NCBI GenBank assembly: GCA_016794025.1
Contig: JAEUKX010000032.1
Coordinates: forward strand, 1-36,782
Length of the DNA: 36,782 nt
Origin: Rhodospirillales bacterium
Lineage (GTDB): Bacteria; Pseudomonadota; Alphaproteobacteria; CACIAM-22H2
Reading direction: 5' to 3'
The notes below the pieces were generated by a model, which made no database searches, was not told the origin of the DNA, and saw nothing but the letters and a program-made list of their open reading frames with translations. The translations under genes and the position numbers were made by a program. Position 1 is the stretch's first letter. Every line of letters starts with the position of its first letter. Shown piece by piece: positions 1 through 7,221 of the stretch.

Positions 1-51
1 AACAGCAGCTCACTCGCGAGAGGCCGGATACATTTACGCAAACTGTTCTCG

Positions 52-366
52 TTATCCCTTCCAATGCTCTTGCATAGACGGGGCGGACCATACATTTCCC
101 TTTGCGGCCTCCGCCAGGATCAGTTTGTCGAGCGTCAGGTCTGAGACCGCGCGACGTAGTCGTGCGTTCTCTGTTTCGAGCTCCTTCAGCCGCTTGACCT
201 GGTCGCCCTTCAGGCCGCCATACTCATTGCGCCATCGATAGTACGTAACTTCCGTCACGCCTATCGAACGCACGGCTTCTGCGACCGGTCGCCCTTGGGC
301 CATCAGCACATCGACCTGCCGCAGCTTCGCGACGATCTCTTCTGCCGTATGCCTTTTCCTCGCCAT
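52..366 (-). CDS. IS3-family transposase OrfA, C-terminus altered by truncation
   Basis: This is the DNA-binding subunit of an IS3-family transposase. The N-terminus MARKRHTAEEIVAKLRQ, the helix-turn-helix ending TYYRWRNEYGG (about residues 40-50) and the leucine-zipper stretch LKELETENARLRRAV are typical of OrfA. I chose the ATG at 366, which gives the family-typical start. An in-frame ATG at 393 adds nine residues inside the IS end. After LDKLILAEAAKGN the family normally stops or frameshifts into OrfB. Here about 13 unrelated residues follow, read from sequence beyond the breakpoint. Without OrfB it cannot transpose by itself, though the protein could still bind related IS ends. Confidence 0.8.
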   Translation of the reverse strand: MARKRHTAEEIVAKLRQVDVLMAQGRPVAEAVRSIGVTEVTYYRWRNEYGGLKGDQVKRLKELETENARLRRAVSDLTLDKLILAEAAKGNVWSAPSMQEHWKG

Positions 367-428
367 TGCCTGTTCCTCCGCTTCCAAAATCATACTTCAG
401 GGAGGACCACTTCAATGGGGGCAGGTCA
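98..428 (-). mobile_element. IS3-family insertion sequence, left-end remnant
   Basis: The element's end is at 428, where the minus strand begins TGACCTGCCCCCATTGAAG, the look of an IS3-family (IS407-like group) terminal repeat. OrfA follows directly. Resemblance to a normal OrfA ends near 98, just after the codons for the usual EAAKGN ending. No OrfB (DDE integrase) follows, and positions 1-97 do not look like IS sequence. The element is therefore an immobile fragment of about 330 bp. It has replaced the 5' half of the histidine kinase on its right. The breakpoint near 98 is inferred from where the familiar OrfA ending stops. Confidence 0.75.
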
Positions 429-1508
429 AAAGTCGTCGTAAGCGCCGAACGTGGAAAGAGCATCGTTGCATCTCTCACCGCGCTGAGCCGTGACACTCGC
501 TCGGAGGCGTCGCGTATCGATCTATGCAAAGTCGTTCGGGATATCCAGCCGCTCCTACGGGTTTTGTTCCCGACGTCGGCCGAATTGAAACTTAATCTGC
601 CCGATCGTGCATGTTTCGCGTCGGCCAACCAGACTCAAATCGAGCAGATCGTCACCAATCTTTGCATCAATGCTGTCCACGCGCTCAAAGGTAGCGCCGG
701 CAATGTATTGATCGAAGTCGGCACCATCAATGTCAGCGGCGAAGCGGCTGGACGATTGCGAGCGACCGACGTTGTCGCCCATCGCGGTGGTTTATATGTC
801 GAGTCGACTGACGACGGCAGCGTCCACGTATTTTCTGGCATTTTGAGCAAAGCGAGTTATGCCCGAATACGAGTAACCGACAACGGTCACGGAATGAGCG
901 AGACGGTCGCAAAGTCCATATTCAAGCCATTTTTCTCGACCAAGGGCACGGGCGGGAGCGGTTTAGGCCTGAGCTCGGTGCTTGCGATCGTCACTTCGTA
1001 CGCGGGCGCAATTCACGTTGTCACACAGGAGGCGAGGGGGACATCCATTTCGGTATTTCTGCCGCTCGCGGAAATCCGGCCGGACACTGTTTCCGTCGAG
1101 CCGGAGCGGTTCGAAGATACACTCGAGGTCGAGCCCAGGATCGCGGCACGTGTACTGGTTCTAGACGATGAGCCGCTCGTCGCGGACCTGACAGTAAAGA
1201 TCCTCGAGAAGGCAGGTTACGAAGCGGTTCGCTTTACGGACGTTGGCGCTGCACTCGTCGAATTCAGCCGAGATCCCGACGGATTCGACCTGATCGTGAC
1301 GGACCAAACGATGCCCAACATGACCGGAATTGAGTTTATCGCCCGCGTTCGAGTTCTTCGACCCAACATGCCAAGCATTTTGTGCACAGGGTACATGGGA
1401 AAGGCCGAGTTCGAGGACGTACCGGCTGGCGCCTGGGCTATTCTCAGAAAGCCGTTTCCTCCGGTTCAATTGTGCGATGCAGTACGTGAGGCCCTAAAAG
1501 CCTGTTAA
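429..1508 (+). pseudogene. Hybrid histidine kinase, 5'-truncated by IS (HATPase + receiver)
   Basis: This is the C-terminal part of a sensor kinase with an attached receiver. In the frame that opens at ATG 366 inside the IS end (residue numbers from there), the HATPase domain is intact. The N box is QIEQIVTNLCINAV (91-104), the G1 box DNGHG (172-176) and the G2 box GTGGSGLGL (194-202). A receiver domain follows (261-380), with acidic pair D267/D268, phosphoacceptor D313 in VTDQTMPN, T341 and K362. The sensor region and the DHp helices with the phosphorylated histidine are missing, so it cannot autophosphorylate in the normal way. The frame stays open through the IS terminus, so a short chimeric protein could be made, but I see no convincing start. 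I treat it as a broken gene; it ends with TAA at 1506-1508. Confidence 0.8.
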
Positions 1509-2138
1509 AGTCAGCCATTTCGGTGAGTGTCGTCGTTGGCAGCGCAAACGACTGTCGGCAACTTGTTGAGGATGATGCGTTCCACTACGGCACGCTTGAG
1601 CAGCGTCGCAACCCGGATAACACAAGGAGCGCCGAGGTCAGGATCTACGTGACACTCATCATCGTCCCTCCCTGGCCATTTTCTCCTCAAGCGGTACAAC
1701 TGAAAAATGGCCGAGAAGAAACTCAATGGCGTCGCTTGAGGCGGCAATGCTCGATTCGACATAAGTGTGAGTTACTGAAATCACAATTCTTCGCTGCGGG
1801 CTTCGAGGTCAAAGTTTCATCCAGTTGAACTTCGTGCCGCTGATCGTTCGATTCATTTGAATGCGTGGTGCAACGTCGAGCCTGCGATTGATCGTGGCTG
1901 CCAACGCCGGGTCATTTTTCTGCCGTTCGATTCAACAGACGTGCTCCGCTCCCGTCTTGTCTGCGACGACGAACACCCGCTGTCATGTGCAATACGCACA
2001 TTTGTCGGAAATGTTGGAGCGCGAAATGAAACGAATCGCGAAACCCTGCGCTGGTGACCGGCCAAAGACAAAGCCCACTATCTCGCTTCGGAGGAGAACG
2101 GCTTCTTCGTTGGTTCGACGGTAGAATCAGAACCTTGC
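1509..2138. other. No convincing gene in this 630-bp stretch
   Basis: Several short frames are open on both strands (for example 1523-1828 plus and 1511-1762 minus). None has a clear ribosome binding site, a recognisable domain or a natural composition. No tRNA, terminator with a T-run or clear repeat was seen. This looks like decayed sequence between the broken kinase gene and the ATPase operon. Confidence 0.5.
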
Positions 2139-2387
2139 CTAAGACTTCGCGATCCGGTGCCCTCTCGTCTGCTGACGATTTCCGCGCGCTTCAGTCGGAA
2201 CGTCATTGTGCTTCTGACGCTCCGCAACGATCCGCATCAAGACTGGAAGCATCAAGACCGCGGCGAGATAGCCGAGCTGCCGGATACTATTGAGAGCGAT
2301 CTTGGCCGAACTTTCGGCGACGACGTGCCCGGCGAGCGCGATCAAAAACATGCCAGGATTCAGATGCTCAGTCAGCGCGTCAAACAT
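2139..2387 (-). CDS. Small membrane protein, unknown family
   Basis: This is an 82-residue hypothetical protein. The start ATG at 2387 has a strong Shine-Dalgarno (AGGAGAGA, 3 nt before ATG). A longer frame to 2408 lacks one. Two hydrophobic stretches (about residues 12-35, PGMFLIALAGHVVAESSAKIA, and 40-58, LGYLAAVLMLPVLMRIVAE) suggest two membrane helices or a hairpin. The last 20 or so residues are strongly polar and basic. It starts 43 bp after the stop of the AAA+ ATPase gene on the same strand, so the two are probably one operon. Small membrane proteins beside ATPases occur as effectors in some defence and toxin modules, but that role here is only inference. Confidence 0.5.
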   Translation of the reverse strand: MFDALTEHLNPGMFLIALAGHVVAESSAKIALNSIRQLGYLAAVLMLPVLMRIVAERQKHNDVPTEARGNRQQTRGHRIAKS

Positions 2388-2430
2388 GGCTCTCTCCTCT
2401 AGCTTCACACGTTAGGTCGTTTGCATTCAC

Positions 2431-3804
2431 TCAGTGGCGAGGCACGTCACGACCGCCACCGCCAATCGCACGTGCGATCCGGTCGGCAAGCCGCAGATTG
2501 AACTGCTTCTGCCGGGCAAGAACCTTGAGGCGATCGATCACCTCCGGCGCAAACTCAGGGAGTGATTCGATCGGCAGGTTGCTCTCTGCGGCAAACCGGC
2601 GCTGGGCCTGCTGCAAGATCGCTGCGACATGCTCCGGCCCAGGCGGCTCGAGATGGAAGACGCGCAGCCGCGATAGCAAAGGACGTGGCGTGTCGTCCGT
2701 GGAGTTCGACGTGAATGCGAAAGCCACGTCACTCAAATCCACCTCGGTCCCAAGACCTTCGTCGAACCACCTCCGCCGCGTGGTGGGTTCGCACAGCGAC
2801 AGGAGAGCTTCGTGAACCTGACCATGTCGGCGGTTCCCACCGGCCCTATCGAGTTCTGAAAGCTGGACGATCGGATTCGGGCACTGGTGCTGGGCACAGA
2901 GTGTTGTCGGGAACGAAGGATGCGCCGACGACCAGCCCTTTGCAGTCCCGCGGAGTATCCGATTGTCACTCGTGCCCGCGAGATCGAGCTCTCCGAGGGG
3001 ACGCTTGACCAGCTCTGCCGCCCGGCGGAGAAGGCTGTCTTTTCCGATGCCGGGCAGGCCGATGAGCAGGATTGGGCGCATGGATGCGGCTGCCCCACCT
3101 GCGATAAAGCGGGCGACTTCGTCGACGACACCGGACAGGTGCGGAAATTCCGCTTCCAGAACCCCGGCCAAAACGGCCGGCGGCACGGGCGACCGCCAGA
3201 GGGGAAGCGGATCGGCTAAGATCCTGAACTCTTCGGCACCAGACTCGAAGTTCTTCAGCGTTCTGAGCTTCGGCGCGACAATTTTGTGGGTCGCTTCGCC
3301 AGTCCGCGAACGGCGATATTCCGACCAGAGCTCGGCCTTGGCGATCGCTTCGCTGGCGCCGGCCAGCTCCTTCGAGATCACATCGAATTCGTCGACCATC
3401 GTGCCGATTTGGGACCGGTGCGCAAGGGAACGAAGGACCTTCTGAAGTTCGATTCTCTTTCGAATACTGGCACCAGCTTCTGTGGCGGCCTGCAGGCGGC
3501 GTGCAAGCAGTTGCGCCAGGACCCACTTCGCGACACTGGATCCCCGCCCTGAGGCAAAAATCAGAATCGAACCAACGACATCGTCTCCGAGCCCGGCCCG
3601 ATGCGCGCGAACTGCGAGTCCGACAAGTTCTATAGAAGAATGACGAAGAAGATCGGTCTTGGCATCGATAGCCAGCGCCGGCCCAACCCGCTCCAGAACG
3701 AACGCCAACAAGCGTCGAAAATCGTAATCGTGGCGGATGGCGTACGGCCCCGCCAGCCACAGTTCCGATGCGAGTTCGTCCGAGATGGGTTTGTCGTCGG
3801 TCAC
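2431..3804 (-). CDS. Lon-like AAA+ ATPase without protease domain
   Basis: This 457-residue protein starts with GTG at 3804, preceded by GAGG five bases upstream. The first 210 residues are a helical region of no family I recognise. A Lon-type AAA+ module follows: Walker A GLPGIGKDS (249-257), the Lon-like stretch AGTSDNRILRGTAKGW (276-291), a Walker B position reading IVQLSELDR (312-320), sensor-1 asparagine N367 in AFTSNS, and PRPLLSRLR (373-381) carrying the arginine-finger candidates. In Walker B the metal-coordinating Asp is Ser316, while the catalytic Glu317 is kept, so ATP may be bound but hydrolysed poorly. There is no Ser-Lys protease domain and no Lon N-terminal domain. Transcription probably starts at the strong promoter at 3834-3862, repressed through the palindromes there. 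It is likely an ATPase component of a small defence or stress module with the downstream membrane protein, but no known system is claimed. Confidence 0.75.
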   Translation of the reverse strand: MTDDKPISDELASELWLAGPYAIRHDYDFRRLLAFVLERVGPALAIDAKTDLLRHSSIELVGLAVRAHRAGLGDDVVGSILIFASGRGSSVAKWVLAQLLARRLQAATEAGASIRKRIELQKVLRSLAHRSQIGTMVDEFDVISKELAGASEAIAKAELWSEYRRSRTGEATHKIVAPKLRTLKNFESGAEEFRILADPLPLWRSPVPPAVLAGVLEAEFPHLSGVVDEVARFIAGGAAASMRPILLIGLPGIGKDSLLRRAAELVKRPLGELDLAGTSDNRILRGTAKGWSSAHPSFPTTLCAQHQCPNPIVQLSELDRAGGNRRHGQVHEALLSLCEPTTRRRWFDEGLGTEVDLSDVAFAFTSNSTDDTPRPLLSRLRVFHLEPPGPEHVAAILQQAQRRFAAESNLPIESLPEFAPEVIDRLKVLARQKQFNLRLADRIARAIGGGGRDVPRH

Positions 3805-3833
3805 CTTGACCTCACAAGTTCGAGTGTGAGATC

Positions 3834-3862
3834 AATATATACACCATTGGTGTAGTTGTCAA
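3834..3862 (-). promoter_or_regulatory. Sigma70-type promoter of the AAA+ ATPase gene
   Basis: On the minus strand TTGACA (3862-3857) is followed by exactly 17 bp and then TATATT (3839-3834). The first gives a perfect -35 box and the second a five-of-six match to the -10 consensus. The GTG start lies 30 bp downstream of the -10 box. The 13-bp palindrome at 3841-3853 fills the spacer, so a bound regulator would block RNA polymerase. Confidence 0.7.
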
Positions 3863-3894
3863 GCTCCATCTTCCCTGCAACACACCAATGGTGT
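3841..3894. promoter_or_regulatory. Pair of 13-bp operators between the ATPase and XRE genes
   Basis: Two copies of ACACCA-N-TGGTGT lie at 3841-3853 (centre T) and 3882-3894 (centre A). Each is a perfect 6-bp inverted repeat, and the centres are 41 bp apart, close to four helical turns. The first sits in the spacer of the ATPase promoter. The second ends 11 bp before the XRE start codon. This is the expected arrangement for an autoregulating XRE repressor acting on both divergent genes, possibly with looping or cooperative binding. The XRE protein as the ligand is inferred from position. Confidence 0.75.
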
Positions 3895-3905
3895 AGTTTT
3901 CACGC

Positions 3906-4166
3906 ATGGCAAAATTCGACGGCGAGTTCATCTATCGATGGCGGGTAGAGCACCAGATGACGCAGGCGCAGGCCGCGGCACTGCTCGGCGTTGCGGCCGG
4001 GACGTTGCGAAATTGGGAACAGCGCCTCAGGACGCCGCCCGCGCAGACGAAGCTTCTGATCGATCGGCTCCGTCCAGAGGATTACCCAGCGATCAAGCCA
4101 CCAGCCGGCAAAAGGCCGATTGGAGTTCGAAACTGGAAGCGGCGGAACTCGCCGCTGGGTGGTTAG
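3906..4166 (+). CDS. XRE-family helix-turn-helix regulator
   Basis: This is an 86-residue DNA-binding protein. The helix-turn-helix spans about residues 18-40: MTQAQAAALLGV forms the first two helices and AGTLRNWEQ the recognition helix, of the type seen in HigA and NadS-like regulators. The C-terminus is short and basic (KRPIGVRNWKRRN). There is no Shine-Dalgarno before ATG 3906. A weak promoter reading (TTCCCT at 3871, 17 bp, TAGTTT at 3894) would start the transcript at about the ATG, making a leaderless mRNA. It is divergent from the AAA+ ATPase gene and probably represses both through the two palindromes. I see no toxin gene next to it. The 257 bp after its stop (4167-4423), up to the convergent helicase gene, hold no gene that I can see. 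Confidence 0.8.
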   Translation: MAKFDGEFIYRWRVEHQMTQAQAAALLGVAAGTLRNWEQRLRTPPAQTKLLIDRLRPEDYPAIKPPAGKRPIGVRNWKRRNSPLGG

Positions 4167-4423
4167 TTAATTTACATTTGAACGATACCCAAGCGAACCA
4201 ACCCTCTCGGCGTTCAAAGCCAAAAATGTGTTTCAGTCACTCCGCTGATCACGAACAGAACAGGCATTGGTTGGCATTCCCCGATCACCAATTGCCAAGC
4301 CGATTGATCAGTCGCCGTTGGAAATAGATTGGCTTCCGTATGGGGGCTTGGCCGTCTGCAGCAGTAGTGAGTTGACGGCCCCAGCGCTATCAGGCCAGGC
4401 CGATTTCCTAGGCCTTAAACACT

Positions 4424-5782
4424 TCAGGCCGAACGATCCAGACTATCTCGCCCTGGAACAGGATAAACACGGCCGTGCCGCGAGAGTGCTTGCATCAGCG
4501 TCATATTTGCATGCCATCCCTCGAATTCCGGATCATCCGAAATACCAAGACTGCGGTCGCCTTTGGGAGCATAGCGGCGTAACTGGCGGCTGATGCCTTC
4601 GCGACCAAAAATCCAACAAGCAACCCGGTGACGCGAGAGAAGAACACAAAGGCGACCGGCATCAAGATGGAAGCTGGTGGCGTCCGCACGACCGGACAAA
4701 GGATGTTGGACAAACATAAGGGGCCGCTCCAGACCCTGAAACCGGTTGGCTGATTCGACAAAGACATTGGCGAGATCATCGCCGAGACGCTCACGGATAG
4801 CATTTACTTGCGCGACTTGAGCGCATGCAATCCCGATCATATCCGGAGTGACCAGCACGGATTCGCCGTTTTCGCCGAGAATGGTAGCTCCGCGCATTAG
4901 GAGGCGGCGAACTGTCCAGACAATTTCATTGGCCAGTTCCGGATCGACTTCACCAGTCTGCATCGCAGGCAGCTCGACAAAGGCTAGACTTGCACCGCCC
5001 ACCACGGCGTCAAGTGGCGTATCCATTGGTGCGATTCCCGGCGTGGTGAAGTTCAGCGACCGCACGGGCTCCATCGCGACAAAGGGCATTGTTGGATAGA
5101 AGGCCGGCTGCAAGAAATTGATTGTGTCCTGCACGAGGCGTCGAGACACCGGTAGGCTTAGTGGCCGCAACGTCGGATGGCGTTGAAGTAGCGCTCGGGG
5201 CGCAGGAACATGTGGTCCAGCGGGATCACACCGCCAGCGCTCGATCTCGGATTGGATGACGGGGTCGATTTGGCCGGGGTCGCCGATCAGAACCTGCCGG
5301 GACGCGAGCCCAGCGATCTGATGATAGCGGTAGTCCGGCAATTGATAGGCTTCATCGACGACTTGGAGGTCGAATAGCCGCTGATCTGAATCCAACCAGG
5401 ACCATTTCGCACTATTCCCGATGACGACGCAGGGACCGTCTGGGAGGTCGCCAGCGCTATGAATCACGGTCAGATTGGGAGATGCAACATTGGGCGGGAT
5501 CGCAAGCGATTTGCTAGCCATCAAATGAAACGGCAATCGCGAGAAGCCACGGCACAGGCGTCGCGCGAGATCGAAAGCCTGTTCGTTAGTCTGAGTGGTG
5601 AGCATGACGCGCTCGCGCATCACACCCATTCCCTGAACCGCGAGTCTTTCGGCTACGCCTGTCTTGCCCGCACCCGGGGGTGAATTTAAAACGACTGCAG
5701 GATCACGGTTCCACTGGGTCGCGAGAACGCTCTCAATCGCATCCTCCACCATCTGCGCAGGCGTGCGGCTACTTTCGGTCAT
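4424..5782 (-). CDS. Compact SF1 (Upf1/Dna2-like) helicase, fourth gene of defence-type operon
   Basis: This 452-residue helicase has the full SF1 motif set: Walker A SPPGAGKT (34-41), motif Ia LTTQTNEQAFDLARRL (61-76), motif II VVDEAY (141-146), motif III GDPGQ (167-171), a motif IV candidate LPVSRRL (210-216), motif V ESANRFQGLE (343-352) and motif VI GRLCVLLSRHR (376-386). The FQG-x-E signature and the VLLSRHR form are those of the Upf1/Dna2/NAM7 (SF1B) branch rather than UvrD/Rep. It is short for this branch, with no large accessory insertions, so targeting must come from partners. Its ATG overlaps the stop of the upstream gene by 4 bp (ATGA). It ends the operon that begins at 9187. An unwinding motor for the nuclease encoded two genes upstream is the natural inference. 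It shows no sign of decay. Confidence 0.85.
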   Translation of the reverse strand: MTESSRTPAQMVEDAIESVLATQWNRDPAVVLNSPPGAGKTGVAERLAVQGMGVMRERVMLTTQTNEQAFDLARRLCRGFSRLPFHLMASKSLAIPPNVASPNLTVIHSAGDLPDGPCVVIGNSAKWSWLDSDQRLFDLQVVDEAYQLPDYRYHQIAGLASRQVLIGDPGQIDPVIQSEIERWRCDPAGPHVPAPRALLQRHPTLRPLSLPVSRRLVQDTINFLQPAFYPTMPFVAMEPVRSLNFTTPGIAPMDTPLDAVVGGASLAFVELPAMQTGEVDPELANEIVWTVRRLLMRGATILGENGESVLVTPDMIGIACAQVAQVNAIRERLGDDLANVFVESANRFQGLERPLMFVQHPLSGRADATSFHLDAGRLCVLLSRHRVACWIFGREGISRQLRRYAPKGDRSLGISDDPEFEGWHANMTLMQALSRHGRVYPVPGRDSLDRSA

Positions 5783-7221
5783 CGCAAGTTCTCCACGGCG
5801 TCGAGGAGGCGATGGGGGCGAATATTAGTCGTATCGGGTTGCGCTGGCGGAGGAGCCTGTACATGGGTCCACGGCGGCGTCGCTAGCCGGGAAGCCATCT
5901 TGCCGCGCATTCTACTCAGCCAGAACCAATCCGGCGGCGGCGGTGCGAGGTCAACAGACGCGCCGTTTGGGGGCATTCCAACGGCCCGCATACCGTCATC
6001 TACCAGAAAAGACACTCGCGTGACCGCTCCGATTCGATTCACGTCTTCAACGATGCAGAGCAGGCGCGGATCGCGCAGCAGCGCAAGAGTATCACCGCGT
6101 CGGACGTGAAGGTTTGTTTGCGCCGTGTCGATGTAAAAGCGATGGTCGAACTTTCGTGGCCCCGTCTTGGTGATGGTGGCTCCCCCGCAAACGCCTGTAA
6201 CGATCTTACCGCTAAGTTGCGCCCGAGCCTGGGCAAGTCGGTCGCCATAGATGGCGCCTCGCTCGGTGTTTTGAATGGCCAGCTCCCGCTCGGAAATCTT
6301 GAACGCTGCAGCTTTTGGGCTGTCGCGGTAAGGCAACGGGTAGTCGTTGTCGCGGGAATTCATAAAGTTGAAGAACTCCTTCGCCTCACAGCGTACCAAC
6401 TCGGCCAGCACCGGGGCCGGCGGAAAGCGTCCCTGAAGGAACCCAAGGGCTCGCTGGACGGATGCATAGATGTCACCAACAAGCGGGGCAAGATGGGCCT
6501 CGATGGCATCGGCACGTCGTCGGATTTGCGCCGCTTCACCCGTCTTACGCGCGAAATTGTAGGCTTTGAGCAGTGGCTGCAAATCGGTCCGGTCAAACTC
6601 CGGATCAGTCTTTACGCCCATGATCTGTCGCTCGGCGATTTCGATGGCACGCCAGATCTCGATGCCGGCGGGTGGATCGAGCCACGTCAGGAATACGCCA
6701 AGGTGCTCGTCTTCGCCCTCCTGCTGGCCGGTACAGTAGTGGGCCGACAATGCACCAGTTGCAGTCATCAAGGCTTGCTGGCCCGCGACTGGCATCCGTT
6801 CGGTGACATAAGTCAGGAGGTCACCCGTCCGCTTTACTACTGGTGCATTACGCGTAAACCGTAGCCGGTCTGCGAGGATATCGAGGTGCCCTGCTGCCGC
6901 CCCTGACGACACCCAAATCTGCGGAAATTCGCCCAGACGGCGCCTTTCCTGATAGTAGCTTTCGATGACGCCGCCCATCCATTCGATGAGCGCATAGTGC
7001 TCGTCACGAACGCGCGGATCGGGAACAACTCGGATTTGCGGTGGCATTCCGATTCCACCGATTGCTACTGCATGAATGGTGGTGTCTTCGCCCGCCATTG
7101 CCAGTGGACATACGACAAGCGCGTGCGGCTCGATCGATACCTGCAGATGCGATGCCACCCGAATGGCTCGCCGGGCTTCAAAGGCTCGCAAGCGACCGAT
7201 AAGTCTAATCGGATCACTCAT
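5779..7221 (-). CDS. Unknown-family protein, third gene of defence-type operon
   Basis: This is a 480-residue protein that I do not recognise. It has no signal peptide, membrane segment, P-loop or obvious nuclease motif. The N-terminal third is mixed (IEPHALVVCPLAM, WVSSGAAAGHLDILADRL). Residues from about 200 to 300 look helical (LQPLLKAYNFARKTGEAAQIRRRADAIEAHL). The C-terminal part appears to be beta-rich (FDHRFYIDTAQTNLHVRRGD), followed by a proline-rich tail near 450 (APPPAQP). It overlaps its neighbours on both sides by ATGA, so its stoichiometry is probably coupled to the nuclease and the helicase. As the only large protein of the operon without a recognisable catalytic domain, it is the best candidate for scaffold, DNA-recognition or sensor subunit. 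That is inference from context. Confidence 0.8.
   Translation of the reverse strand: MSDPIRLIGRLRAFEARRAIRVASHLQVSIEPHALVVCPLAMAGEDTTIHAVAIGGIGMPPQIRVVPDPRVRDEHYALIEWMGGVIESYYQERRRLGEFPQIWVSSGAAAGHLDILADRLRFTRNAPVVKRTGDLLTYVTERMPVAGQQALMTATGALSAHYCTGQQEGEDEHLGVFLTWLDPPAGIEIWRAIEIAERQIMGVKTDPEFDRTDLQPLLKAYNFARKTGEAAQIRRRADAIEAHLAPLVGDIYASVQRALGFLQGRFPPAPVLAELVRCEAKEFFNFMNSRDNDYPLPYRDSPKAAAFKISERELAIQNTERGAIYGDRLAQARAQLSGKIVTGVCGGATITKTGPRKFDHRFYIDTAQTNLHVRRGDTLALLRDPRLLCIVEDVNRIGAVTRVSFLVDDGMRAVGMPPNGASVDLAPPPPDWFWLSRMRGKMASRLATPPWTHVQAPPPAQPDTTNIRPHRLLDAVENLR

Noticed and set aside
1511..1828. Short frames on both strands after the kinase fragment
   Set aside because: They overlap each other, lack ribosome binding sites and show no recognisable domain.
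2431..3804. Complete Lon protease
   Set aside because: The AAA+ module is Lon-like, but there is no Ser-Lys protease domain, no Lon substrate-binding domain and the Walker B Asp is missing.
3906..4166. XRE protein as the antitoxin of a HigBA-type pair
   Set aside because: No small toxin gene is adjacent. Its partner by shared promoter is the AAA+ ATPase gene, and the downstream neighbour is a convergent helicase gene.
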